From contig NC_069105.1 of the NCBI RefSeq assembly GCF_947172395.1, positions 6,737,179-6,801,178 of the forward strand: DNA of 64,000 bases, read 5' to 3'. This document shows positions 39,477-49,747 of this stretch, in pieces; positions within the stretch are counted from its first letter, which is position 1; the number at the start of each line of letters is the position of its first letter. This DNA comes from Bicyclus anynana. Taxonomy: Eukaryota > Arthropoda > Insecta > Lepidoptera > Nymphalidae. Under the pieces are notes generated by a model, which had not been told where the DNA came from, did not search any database, and saw nothing but the letters and a program-made list of their open reading frames with translations. The translations under genes were made by a program, and so were the position numbers.

Positions 39477-41386
39477 TCATCAGCATATATAATGCATTTG
39501 TGTTTGATGACATTCGGGAGGTCATTTATATACAAAATAAATAATAAAGGACCTAGGATACTGCCTTGAGGAACACCATATGGATTTTGAATTTTAAAAT
39601 TTGATCGGTATGTATTACATCGAAAATTATTTGTATTTAAAATTTCAACACATTGCATTCTATTGCTAAGGTAACTTTCCAACCACTGTAAACATTTTCC
39701 TCTAATACCATACTTTTCCAATTTATCTAGAAGCGTTTTATGACAAACTAGATCAAATGCTCTGGTCATATCTAGAAAGATACATACAACCGACTCCTTC
39801 GCATTAAGGTTCTCTGTGATAACTTTGTTAAGATTATAGCAGGCTAGTGTAGTACTGCAATTCTTTCTAAAGCCATATTGCTCATCTTTTAGTATGCTGC
39901 AGTGTGATATAAAACTAAATAGTTTATTGTGCATAATTTTTTCTAAAACTTTTGAGAGTACAGGTATTAGAGTTATAGGACGGTAGTTTTTTATATCACT
40001 TTTATCGTCTTTTTTGTATACTGGCTTTACAATTGACAACTTGAGTTTTTCTGGAAACACACCTTCCACAAAAGATAGATTTATAATATGCATAAGTGGC
40101 GGTGCCAAATAAGCAGCACAGCGTTTTAGAAGTCTAGTATTTAAGTTGTCATATCCCGTTGAGTTCGTCATATTTAGTCCTAAAATTGTTTTATATACAT
40201 CGTCTATGTTTGTTGGCGTCAGATACAGTGTTTTATGATTACTATTTATGTCACAAGTCAAATTTTGTTTATAATCAACATCATTAGATTTATTGCTAAT
40301 GTCCAGAAAGAAGTTATTAAATACTTCTGTAATTATACTTGGGGTGGAATAAGTAATGCCCTGATATTTAACATTACTTATTTCTCTATTCGATATTTTA
40401 GATTGAAAACTGTTATTAATTATATCCCAAAACGCTTTGGACTTATTCTTAGATCTCGCTATAAACTTTTTATTAGTAATTGCTTGTGATTTTTCAATAC
40501 AACTTTTAAGTAGTCGCGAATATTTCATATACTTTGTTTGATTTATATGTTTATTGTCAGGTGATTGTAAAAATTTCAAATATAGACGACGCTTATTTAT
40601 ACAGCACCTTTTTATACCCTTAGATAGCCATCTGTTTTTAATTTCTTTGTTTACAATTTTAACATTAATTTCAGGAAAGCACAGTGCATGAAAAAGAGTC
40701 AAAAGTCCGTGTAGTTGGCTAAAAGCTTTGTTTGTCTCATCCTGCTCGTACACCTCCTGAAATGATAACGCTGATATGCATTGCACAAATTTATTAATAT
40801 TATCTTTTGAAAAATCTCGTTTAGTCTCAAACCAAGTCATTTTGTTACGAGGAGGATGAGAAGTTTCCTTACTACATTTTAAAGTTATTGACTGTGCCGT
40901 TTCATAGTCTGACAATGCAAGATAATGAATACCTGACTTTATATCCACAATGTTAGATACTATCAGATCAATACAGGACAGTTTTCTAGTGGGCTTTAGA
41001 ATGTGGTTAGTGAGATTATGGCTAGTCAATATTGATTGTAACCTATCAGAACACTTGTTTTTGACCAACATATTTATATTCCAGTCACCACAAAGGACAA
41101 GTGGTTTCTTTGAGTTTGGATTTAGTCTATGTAACAATAGTTCCAATTTTTCATAAAATAAGTTAATATCGGATGTAGGTGTCCTGTATATGCAGACAAC
41201 AGTGAGATTTATTGATATAATTTTAACAGCACAGTATTCAAAATGAATTTCTATCGGTTTTATAATTTTGTATAGGTCAGAGAGAGTTTTATATTCTAAA
41301 TGTTTTTTTAACAATATACATGTCCCACCTCGTTTCTGTGTAGATCTAGTAAAATGTGAAGCAACAACATAGTTATTTATTTTCAA
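39383..41386 (-). pseudogene. LINE-I ORF2, endonuclease and reverse transcriptase
   Basis: This 667-codon frame nicks target DNA and copies RNA in the intact family. The endonuclease is visible as VLCGDWNINML (residues 97-107) and CIDLIVSN (138-145). The usual LSDH catalytic motif reads LSDY at 158-161, so the catalytic His is lost. The RT covers roughly 410-640: NYRPITLIPVLSKVLEK, FLDMTRAFD with Asp539, YGVPQGSILGPLLFILYIND and YADD at 634-637. Reading continues in the wrong frame after YADD. The frame is open upstream beyond the first Met to ~41485. It was probably inactivated by the frameshift and the His-to-Tyr change. Confidence 0.9.
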
Positions 41387-42312
41387 GTTTGACTCGGAAC
41401 CTCGTTTGATAAAAGTTTCGGTTAGGCATATAATGTCAATGCTATTGAGAATTTTGTTCGTGATGAGATATTCTAACGTTATATCAAATAACGTTATATA
41501 GAAAAACTGTCTGGTAAACTTAGCTCAGCGGCATTTGCAGTGAGAAAAATAAGACAGTTCACTGATGTTGATACAGCTAGGCTTGTTTATTTTGCGTACT
41601 TTCACAGCGTAATGTCTTACGGTATTTTATTGTGGGGCAAGGCTGCTGATATACAATCTATATTTGTACTTCAAAAAAGAGCAATTCGAGCAATATATCA
41701 ATTAAAATCACGCGAGTCCCTTCGTCAAAAGTTTAAAGAAATAGGTATACTAACAGTAGCCTGTCAATATATATATAACAGTATAGTCTATGTAAGACAA
41801 AATATTAATTTGTACAAACGAAAAGGAGATTTAAACCCACGTCTTACTAGACACGGGCATAAGTTAGTTATTTCTGCATATCGTCTCCAAAGAGTAAACA
41901 AATCTTTTGTAGGTTTGGGTGTACTCTTCTATAACAAGATCCCCAAGACTGTGATGGACCTGCCAATGCATAGCTTTAAGCAATGTGTTAAAAACATTTA
42001 CTTAGTCGAGGTTACTACAACATTGATGAGTTCCTTAAAGATAAAAGCGCTTGGAGGCCATTGGATCAGCTTCCACCTTCACACAGGAAATAAAACTATA
42101 AGAAATTGTAATTGTTATCAATTGTAAATTATAATACTGTATGACTTTTCAAAAGAGCAACTGTTGAGTTTCTTGCCGGTATCTTCTCAGCAGAACCTGC
42201 CTTCCGAACCGGTGGTAGAATCTTTACAAATAGTCAACTGACGTGTCAAAAGTGCTTGTAAACTGAGCCTACTTGAAATAAATGATTTTTGATTTTTTAT
42301 TTTTTTTGATTT

Positions 42313-42848
42313 GAACACTGGCTGCATTTCCGCGCTGGACAGCCAGGCTAAACCTTTGCCCAAAAAATGACCAGTTGAGGCAACTAACCGCGGTGAAATG
42401 ATTCGGTAAAATTTTTTGGCACTGCGACTCCATGGCCCAAATGAAAATGTTGAGTTATTGAAATCAAATCAAATTAATCTTTTTATAAAATATTCTTGTT
42501 GCCTTTGTTTAAACAAAATATTTACAAAGTATTTTAATCACTCTTCACACAAGCATTTTAAAGCTTTTTGTTATCAATATCAACTGGTACACATCGGTTA
42601 AAATTTATGAATATAAATTTAAAGCCCTTGTAAATGCTGCCTATTTCATTCAAAACGGTTAAGCCATTCAAAAGTTATGAAAATGTCACATACATACATA
42701 CATTACATACAAACAACCATACACACAGTCAGACACTTTCGTAAAAAAAGTCCGGTTTGCTTCCTACGGCCTCACTAAAAACGTCTTGATCGGATGAAAA
42801 TTCGCATTAAAGAAAACGGAGCGAAATTACTTCCATAATACTAATTAG
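42313..42848. other. Spacer with a retroposon-like fragment
   Basis: At 42640-42790 there is TTCATTCAAAACGGTTAAGCC and a (CATA)n-rich run, then CAGTCAGACACTTTCG, resembling the 3' parts of RP-type retroposons. No gene was found. The frame at 42416-42601 has no motif. Confidence 0.4.
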
Positions 42849-43215
42849 CTACGTAGAGCTACTGCTACTATTTCAAAAATTCTTTCAGTGTTAGATAGCC
42901 CACTCATCAAGGAAGGTTTTTTTTAATTCTTTACAAGTTAGCCCTTGATAGATTAGATTATTAGACTACAATCTCACCTGATGATAAGTAATGATGCAGT
43001 CTAAGATGGAAGCGGGCTAACTTGTTTTGAGGAGGATGAAAATCCACACCCCTTTTCGGTTACTACACGACATCGTACCGGAACGCTTGGCGGTACGTCT
43101 TTGTCGGTAGGGTGGTAACTAGCCACGGCGGAAGCCTTCCACCAGCCAATATATTATCCCCGTAATCCTAAGGGAACGGGAACCACGCGGGTGAAACCGC
43201 GCGGAGTCAGCTAGT
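42849..43215 (-). mobile_element. RP-R copy split by SINE-B
   Basis: TTCAAAAATTCTTTCAGTGTT to CATCAAGGAAGG (42870-42916) and AATATATTATCCCCGTAATC to GAGTCAGCTAGT (43148-43215) are the two parts of one RP-R. In intact copies GGAAGG and the TATATTATCCCCG segment are a few bases apart. Confidence 0.75.
42917..43147 (-). mobile_element. SINE-B, 5'-truncated, inside RP-R
   Basis: In plus-strand reading it runs from TTTTTTTTAATTCTTTACAAG to GAAGCCTTCCACCAGCC, so the tRNA head is missing. It has a small insertion (GATAGATTAGATTATTA) near 42948. Confidence 0.8.
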
Positions 43216-44385
43216 TGCGAATATAAACCATACAAAGAGCGACACACACAAAGAGAAGGAATATCACAAATAAACATGTACGTAATAAATTCAATAAAGC
43301 CGCACCAACTAACTACAAAAACACGGAGCCGACAATATTCCTTGATTGACGGGAACACGGCACAAACGAACGGCAGCGTCCGGTAGATTGAGAGCCTGCG
43401 AGTGCCACACTTTCGTGATTTTTTATTAGCTAAAAATTTCTCAGGCCATACTCCTACCAGTGATATGGGCGTATTTACGTACACTTCTCTGATTGTTGTA
43501 TATTTGTATAGTATTATGTTTTATATTTGTCTATTTTTTATATTATTGAATTTGATTAATTTAAACTTATTTTGTGGTTGTTCATTACGAATATTATTTT
43601 AATATTCGAAATTAAAAATACCACATTATCGAAATTAAAATCTCGTCGTTTTATCGTGGTATGTACCAGTATAAATAATATTCATTATTGAATTTTGCCT
43701 AGAGACGCTCCGCACGTTTCGATACTCGATACTAGTGGAGACTCCCCTCCTCAAGTGTTTGTAAAATAAATATATTGTAACTATGTAAAAAAAATAAACA
43801 AGATAATTAAATTCGTAAATCAATTAAAATTTGTATTGCACACAAAAAACGTAACGCTGTCATTCGTTCATCGAATTTTATTTATTTTAATTCTTTATTG
43901 CACACAAAAAAAATAAAGATACATAAAATAAAAAAAAAAATACAACAAAAACTTTTACTGCCCATATTGTTTTCATACAATATCATTCAATGAAAAATCG
44001 ATTCTCAAGTAAACTCAGAAGAAAATTCATACATTTTTAGCTTCCTAATATGCAATATGATCAAGCGTTTGTAAAATTACAAAGATCTGGGTAGCACAGG
44101 CTTTTAGTCCAAATGCCCACAAACATTTGAAACCATTTGTGTTCAGCATTTTACGAATTAACTGTTCAATTATTCAGCAGTCTAGACTGAAGTAACCGAA
44201 ATGGAATGTTAAAAATATCGACCCCAAACAAAATAAACTGTTTTCCAAGCACGAATTAGTTCGTTACCTCGTTTATAACTCGTAGATATCAAAAAGCGGA
44301 TCTGTATTCGACTCTCATGTATGTCTGTTTCGCATTTATATCAAAATCTAATGAAAAATGTAAAATAACATTAATACAATCAAAG
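43216..44385. other. Long AT-rich spacer
   Basis: A-runs and TTTATT runs dominate at 43860-43950. At 44130-44215 a repeat shared with 37765 is found (TTTACGAATTAACTGTTCAAT). The frames at 43119-43484, 43402 and 43635 lack motifs. The first overlaps SINE-B and RP-R sequence. Confidence 0.4.
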
Positions 44386-44387
44386 CC

Positions 44388-44690
44388 GAGCCGTGATAGC
44401 CCAGTGGATGTGACCTCTGCCTCTGATTCGGAGGGTATGGTTTCAAATCCGGGCCGGGGCATGCACCTCCAACTTTACAGTTGTGTGCATTTTAAGAAAT
44501 TAAATATTATGTGTCTCAAACGGTGAAGAAAAACATCGTGAGGAAACCTGAATACCAGAGATTTTTTTAATTCTCTATGTGTGTAAAGTCTGCCAATTTT
44601 TTTAAAACAAAAAAGTGGACAATTAGCCTAACCCCTATCATTCTGAGAGAAGACTCAAACACAGCAGTGAGCCGAATATGGGTTGATATG
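44388..44690 (+). mobile_element. SINE-A full-length copy
   Basis: It has GAGCCGTGATAGCCCAGTGG, a slightly altered B box (GGTTTCAAATCC), GGGGCATGCACCTCCAAC and the tail GCCGAATATGGGTTGATATG. Confidence 0.85.
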
Positions 44691-45111
44691 GGTAATCTTA
44701 TTTACCCAAATGTATCATATTCATTTTCAATATATTCAAACCTAGTCATCATCCCCATTATTAGGTTCAATACGTCTATACTCGTACATACCCTAATAGC
44801 TGAGTAAAACTTAATCTAATGGTACAAATATTAATACTATTAAAATACGTTTAAATTTGAATTCTAACATAATACAGTAAGGACTATTATGGTGTGGTTG
44901 AGTGTTTGTACACTTTTGGACGTAGGTAACACAATTCGTAAGGTAGCGCCGGAATTTTAAAACAGTTCCGAATACTATTCGTTTGGGGGTAATTATTGAA
45001 TTTATAATTCAGTTGTAACACTTACAGAACTACTACATTACGACCAGCATAGCATTCGATATATCGTGGTAAAAATCGATGTCAGCAAGGATCGATTTGA
45101 CAACTTATTTA
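44691..45111. other. Spacer, nothing recognised
   Basis: There is no motif-bearing frame. CCTAGTCATCATCCCCATT (44741) recurs at 53166, so a low-copy repeat may be present. Confidence 0.4.
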
Positions 45112-45345
45112 TAACTAGCAGACGCCCGCGACGTCATACGTTAAGTTCTGTTTTTCCCATTCCCGCGGGAACCATGTATTTTCCCGGAATCAAAATTAGT
45201 CAATTATTGCTCCAGAAGCCCCTCTACAGGAAGATTTTTTTAGTACGGATATTTTTATATTTTGTTTATGCACAAAGAGATCTATCTAGATTTTGCATCT
45301 TATACGGAAGCCTGAATTTTTATAGCCATGTAACTATTTAAAAAT
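45112..45345 (+). mobile_element. RP-S copy, decayed 3' part
   Basis: It has AACTAGCAGACGCCCGCGAC, GCGGGAACCATGTATTTTCCC and an unrecognisable rest. Confidence 0.6.
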
Positions 45346-45459
45346 TAAAAAAAAAACATTGTAACTGTGTTTACCCGTGTGTTAATGACCAATACAAAAC
45401 GACATGTAATAATGATTAGCTTTATGATATGGTTTGGTATAATGGGAGTAGAAGAATTC

Positions 45460-45548
45460 TTTTACCACTAGAAAGTCACGTCATTTGTGAGTCTTATTCT
45501 CATGGGGACGAGAACTACGCAGGTGAAACCGCAGGGCGTCAGCTAGTA
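45460..45548 (-). mobile_element. RP-R variant fragment
   Basis: It has TTTTACCACTAGAAAGTCACG, GAACTACGCAGGTGAAACCG and GGGCGTCAGCTAGTAG. It is the same subtype as 1745 and 16108. Confidence 0.65.
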
Positions 45549-45757
45549 GAATAATAAATTAAGATATACTTTGTTACTTAACCAAGATATACATACATAA
45601 GTTGTGTTAAGCCGTTGAGCAAACTACCGGTACAGCGCATGTGGGTTTGTTAGCAATATATCTACCGAACCTAAGCTTATAAAACAAATATTGTATGAAG
45701 AACAGCTGCATTGTGTAACATAGACATACTCGTATATGATAGTAATATCTACTATAG

Positions 45758-46010
45758 CTGAAGCTGAAGTGGCAATGGGCGGGGCACATAGTGCGAAGAG
45801 CCGATGGACGTTGGGGTCCCAAAGTGCTGGAATGGCGACCCCGCACTAGTAAGCGCAGTGTTGGCCGACCCCCCACCAGGTGGACTGACGACATCAAGCG
45901 AGTCGCAGGGATTCGCTGGATGCAGGTGGCTCAGTATCGTGATGTTTGGAAGTCCCTACAAAAGGCCTATGTCCTGCAGTGGACGTCCATCGGCTGATAT
46001 GATGATGATG
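45758..46010 (+). pseudogene. RTE-like LINE 3' end with 11-bp target duplication
   Basis: It encodes RRADGRWGPKVLEWRPRT, GRPPTRWTDDIKRVAG and RDVWKSLQKAY, the C-terminal tail of RTE-type ORF2, and stops before a (GATGAT)n tail. ATCTACTATAG flanks both sides (45747-45757 and 46011-46021), proving a single 5'-truncated insertion. It is the best-kept copy of the family here. The others lie at 10063, 16640-17150, 25645 and 60050. Confidence 0.9.
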
Positions 46011-46140
46011 ATCTACTATAGTCGGATGATTAATTCCAGTCAATAAAATGACAAGTGCAACTGTCACTGAAATGTTATTATACTATACTACAACCTTTCT
46101 TGATGAGTGCTGTTTACCAACAAAGAAATAAGAAATGAAG

Positions 46141-46425
46141 GTTTTTTTTTTTTTTTATTCTAGACAAGTTAGCCCTTGACTACAATCTCACCTGATGGTA
46201 AGTGATGATGCAGTCTAAGATGGAAGCGGACTAACTTGTGTAGGAGGAGGATGAAAATCCACACTCCTTTGGTTTCTACACGACATCCTACCGGAACGCT
46301 AAATCGCTTGGCGGTACGTCTTTGCCGGTAGGGTGGTAACTAGCCACGGCCGAAGCCTCCCACCAGCCAAACCAGAGCCAATTAAGAAAATCTCAATCTG
46401 CCCAGCTGGGGATCGAACCCAGGGC
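46141..46425 (-). mobile_element. SINE-B, head-truncated
   Basis: It runs from a T-run and TCTAGACAAGTTAGCC to the B box GGGGATCGAACCCAGGGCC. The tRNA A-box half is missing. Confidence 0.85.
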
Positions 46426-46633
46426 CAGAAACCAAACCAAACCAGGAGTAGAAATTGCCTGTCATTTATAGCGTGTATATTTTAAATTATCTATGGTTTG
46501 TTTATTAAATGTTTTATAAAATATATTAACCATATCTAATTGTTCTTAAGCTTATTAATCAAATTTATTTTCATTAATTTATGAACAAGTTAATTTTAAC
46601 CCGAGTTTGAAAATTTAAAATTTGAAATATTTC

Positions 46634-46873
46634 TCTCTCCTCTCAGAATGAGAGCGGTCAGGCCAATAGTCCACCACGCTGACAGATTTCACACACGCAG
46701 ACAATTAAGAAAATTTCCTCACGATGATTTTCCTTCACCGTTTGTGACACGTGATATTTAATTTCTTAAAATGCATACAAATGAAAAGTTGGAGGTGCAT
46801 GCCCTGGACCGGATTCGAACCTAACCCCTCCGGAATCGGAGGCAGTGGTCATATCCACTGGGCTATCACGGCT
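46634..46873 (-). mobile_element. SINE-A, 3'-truncated with internal deletions
   Basis: It has TCTCCTCTCAGAATGAGAGC, GGCCAATAGTCCACCACGCT and then the body to GGGCTATCACGGCTC. Part of the CAATGCGGATTGG segment is gone. Confidence 0.85.
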
Positions 46874-47411
46874 CATATTGAGATATGGGTATAAAATCCA
46901 AGGGCTCATCAAAAGGATTTCAAAATAGTATATCATGGCCAAATTAAAAAAAAACCTACAATTAGAAAAACCTTATTTGTTAATTGCCATACAAAATACC
47001 TGAGGCAGGTTAGGCAGTCGGGTTTTTTTATTAAATTATTTAGATAGACAGATTCCAGGAAACAGTTAACCAGGAAATAGGTAACAATAATTTTATTTAT
47101 TTTAACAAAAACACTTCATAAATCGTTTTGTCCGAAATCCAAGTACAATTGTACAAGGTATTTATTCTGTTCCCGAATACAGTACGGATTTAAAAAACAT
47201 CGCATTTCGGCTTACAGGCGGCTTTAAAAGCTCGTTTTAAAACAAAAGTATGGCAGAGATAACAAATCAAAACTTTTTAAGGCTGGTACATAACTGTGGA
47301 TAGCACTGAGTTATAACACCGTGTGATGTGTGCACTACGCTTATCTATACTAATTTTTATAAAGAGGTAATGTTTGTGTGTGGTTATTGTTGTGTGCGCT
47401 TATCTATACTT
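46874..47411. other. AT-rich spacer
   Basis: Nothing was recognised. Confidence 0.4.
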
Positions 47412-47412
47412 T

Positions 47413-47690
47413 TGACGGCCTCCGTGGCGCAGTGGACTTATAAGACGGAGGGTCCTGGGTTCAATCCCGGGCTGGAGTGATTGAGGTTTTCTTAATTGGT
47501 CCAGGTCTAGCTTTGGCCGTGGCTAGTTACCACCCTACCAACAAGGACGTACCGCCTAGCGATTTAGCGTTCCGGTACAACGTCGTGTAGAAACCGAAAG
47601 GGGTGTGGATTTTCATTCAACTTCTAACAAGTTCATCACTTATCAGGTGAGATTTTAGCCAAGGGCTAACTTGTAAATAATAAAAAAAAA
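47413..47690 (+). mobile_element. SINE-B copy with small internal deletions
   Basis: It has GACGGCCTCCGTGGCGCAGTG, the B box GGGTTCAATCCCGGG, body blocks in order and AAGGGCTAACTTGTAAATAA plus an A-run. Confidence 0.9.
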
Positions 47691-47878
47691 ATTAAAAACA
47701 AAACTTAATTTTCCAAATTTTAATAAAAATCAATATGGAAATGGAAAAATCAATCCATAATACAAATTCTTCATTTGCTTTAACTTGTCAAGAATATTAA
47801 AATATCTTATGTAGTTTCTGGACATGATTGTTTGCACATTTTTCTAGGATTTTTGAGTTAAGTAGCAGAAAAAGATAA

Positions 47879-48092
47879 GGGTTCATTTACACGACCAGCA
47901 CGTTGCCAACGGCAGCTGGCAACTGCTATCGACGACATCAGTCGACGGCAGTCAACTGCAGTCGGCGACTGCAATCGACGGCAGTCAACTGCAATCGGCG
48001 ACCACCGTCGACTGCAGTTGACTAAAGTTAACTTTCGTCGACTGCAGTCGACTGAGTCGTCGTTAGCAGTAGCTTCTCATGTAAATGAACCC
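47879..48092. mobile_element. 214-bp MITE of CAGTCGAC-type repeats, TAA duplication
   Basis: GGGTTCATTTACACG at the left is the inverse of the right end TGTAAATGAACCC. TAA flanks both sides (47876-47878 and 48093-48095). A 3-bp TAA or TTA target and TIRs starting GG fit PIF/Harbinger-type transposons, though I cannot confirm the superfamily. The interior consists of short imperfect repeats and inverted repeats on a CAGTCGACNGCAGTC theme. It is non-coding. Confidence 0.8.
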
Positions 48093-48575
48093 TAAGAGGT
48101 AGAAAAGGTAGGAAGGCAGTAATTCCCCAGACGCGTTCTATCACCAAGAATAATACGAGTAAAACTACTACAAAATAGTCACTACAAGTTTTTGTACGTT
48201 TTCAGTTTTAAAATGGACTTAGAAAGCTGGAAACTAAAGTAAAAATCGATTAAACCTCGACGTCGTTATTCCACGCAGTGCGGGCTCGAAAAACTATACA
48301 AACATTTTAATTTTGCCCCCAAAATTCTTGAATTCACTAGATATTTCGTCAGTGAAGAATTTAACGCAAGTTTTCCGCGTTCAGCTTTAAAAACTCAAAT
48401 GAAAAATTTTGAAAATTACTTATCACTCAAAATTATAACTACAATGACAAGATAGATGCCATATTGCCATATTAAAATATCTTGGTGAGTTCAATACCTA
48501 AATAAAGAAAGAGGCCTGGCAAAGTAATAGGTCATTAAAAATAGGCTGAGGATGACATTACGTTCCACGGTTTAT
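48093..48575. other. Non-repetitive spacer
   Basis: GC is slightly higher at 48250-48300 (CCTCGACGTCGTTATTCCAC). No gene was found. Confidence 0.35.
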
Positions 48576-48578
48576 GGT

Positions 48579-48958
48579 TTTTTTTTAGAATCTTACGTGA
48601 TGATGCAAACTAAGATGGAAGCAAACTTGATAAAGATGCTTCCACCTTCACACAGGAAGTAAACCTATAAGAAATTGTAATGTTATCATCAATTGTAAAT
48701 TATAATACTGTATGATTTTTTTTTAAAAAAGGAACTGTTGAGTTTCTTGCCAGTATCTTCTCAGCAGAACCTGCCTTCCGAACCGGTGGTAGAATCTTTA
48801 CAAATAGTCAACTGACGTGTCAAAAGTGCTTGTAAACTGAGCCTACTTGAAATAAATGAATTTCGATTTTTTTTTAATCTTGTTAGGATGAAAATATACA
48901 CCCATTTCGGATTCTATACGACATTATACCGGAACGCTAAATCGCTTGGCGGTATACT
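48579..48958 (-). mobile_element. SINE-B copy split by LINE-H 3' end
   Basis: The left part ends GATGGAAGCAAACTTG and the right part begins CTTGTTAGGATGAAAATA. In intact SINE-B (reverse) these are contiguous as GAAGCGGGCTAACTTGTTAG. The copy stops after CGCTAAATCGCTTGGCGGTA. Confidence 0.75.
48630..48878 (+). mobile_element. LINE-H 3' end inserted in SINE-B
   Basis: It starts ATAAAGATGCTTCCACCTTC, runs through GAACTGTTGAGTTTCTTGCC and ends AATAAATGAATTTCGATTTT. It matches 42070-42300 of the coding LINE-H closely. CTTG is present on both sides (48626-48629 and 48879-48882). Confidence 0.85.
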
Positions 48959-49136
48959 ACTATAGATATAATATAATTAAAATAATTAAAATCATTTAAT
49001 AAAAAAATTAACAAATGATTGCTAAAAAGTTTGTTTTTAGTTGAACGCACTTATCTCAAGAGTTATCATTCAAAAGGACCAATTTGTGGGTGTGATAGTC
49101 TACTTCAGTAATGGGCATTTTTTAACATAGGTCTTC

Positions 49137-49275
49137 TTTTTTTATTCTTTACAAGTTAGCCCTTCGCTTGGCTTGGCGGTACATCTTTGTCGGTAGGGTG
49201 GTAAGCCACGGCCGAAGCATCCCACCAGCCACTTTGTAAATCCACCGCTCATACCACTGCGCCACGGAGGCCATC
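49137..49275 (-). mobile_element. SINE-B with large internal deletion
   Basis: TTTTATTCTTTACAAGTTAGCCC is joined directly to CGCTTGGCTTGGCGGTACAT. The rest runs to CACTGCGCCACGGAGGCC with a second gap. Confidence 0.8.
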
Positions 49276-49511
49276 AAAAAGGTCTAGCGTAGTGTAATAA
49301 CCAGTGTAAGCTATAGCTAGCCTAAGCTATTTTTCGTCGGGGCTACAAACGTATTTCAAACAAAAGTAAAGGGGGTAACAATTAAAAAGAGACTGCAGCA
49401 CTGCTGGTGCAGGCAGAGTGTGCATAGCAGTGAGTTATAGCGCACCGTTTACTCGCTTATGAATTTGTGTGTTTGAATACTTTATTGCAGAAGAGAAGTA
49501 AGAAGTTTATA
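49276..49511. other. Spacer, nothing recognised
   Basis: There is no frame or family match. Confidence 0.4.
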
Positions 49512-49747
49512 TGCTACTTACGCCCGCGACTTCGTCCGCGTGGAATTCAGTTTTTCACAAATTCCGCGGGAACCATGGATTTTTCCGGAATGCAAAGTAG
49601 CTTATGTGCTAAACCAGAGTAAAGTCTATTTCCATTTGAAATTTCAATCAAATCGTTTCAGTAGTTGCGGCGTTAAAGAGTAACAAACATCCAAACAAAC
49701 ATCCAATCAAACATCTATACAAACTTTCGCGTTTATAATATTAGTAA
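49512..49747 (+). mobile_element. RP-S full-length copy
   Basis: It has ACGCCCGCGACTTCGTCCGC, GGAACCATGGATTTTTCCGG, GTTTCAGTAGTTGCGGCGTT and the end GCGTTTATAATATTAGTA. It is the cleanest RP-S copy and shows the undisturbed site where BEL/Pao landed in 27842-34572. Confidence 0.85.

Larger units (their letters stand above)
38206..41490 (-). mobile_element. LINE-I: nearly complete minus-strand non-LTR element
   Basis: The element covers endonuclease, RT and C-terminal domain and a 3' UTR. It ends in a (TTA)n tail in element sense (plus-strand ATA repeat at 38208-38242). ORF1 and the first endonuclease residues are absent. The 5' limit is near 41490, where coding for LEYLITNKILNSIDIICLTE is still visible. 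ATATA may be the target duplication at the two junctions. Similar domain layout marks it as Jockey/CR1-like. Confidence 0.85.
38010..42312 (+). pseudogene. LINE-H: 5'-truncated non-LTR element split by LINE-I
   Basis: The first part (38010-38205) encodes ANNLLLNAKKT, a stop, then IEFSLPNVIKL and FLGVTLDCKLQWGAHI, the region after the RT palm. Coding resumes at ~41494 with IEKLSGKLSSAAFAVRKIRQ and continues to the stop near 42127 (MSYGILLWGKAADIQSIFVL inside). Removing the insertion restores one frame across CAT-ATA-GAA. The 3' UTR ends CTTGAAATAAATGA plus GATTTT repeats. That 3' end recurs at 3783, 9226, 17812, 21045, 48630 and 53936. Endonuclease and RT core are missing by truncation. Confidence 0.85.

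Noticed and set aside
43119..43484. 121-codon minus-strand frame
   Set aside because: Its 3' part lies in SINE-B and RP-R sequence, and the rest has no motif.
45607..45897. 96-codon minus-strand frame
   Set aside because: It is antisense to the RTE-like C-terminal remnant at 45758-46010.
49512..49747. CRISPR-like spaced repeats from AAACATCC units near 49688
   Set aside because: The ACAAACATCC units are the normal low-complexity 3' part of RP-S, without regular spacers.
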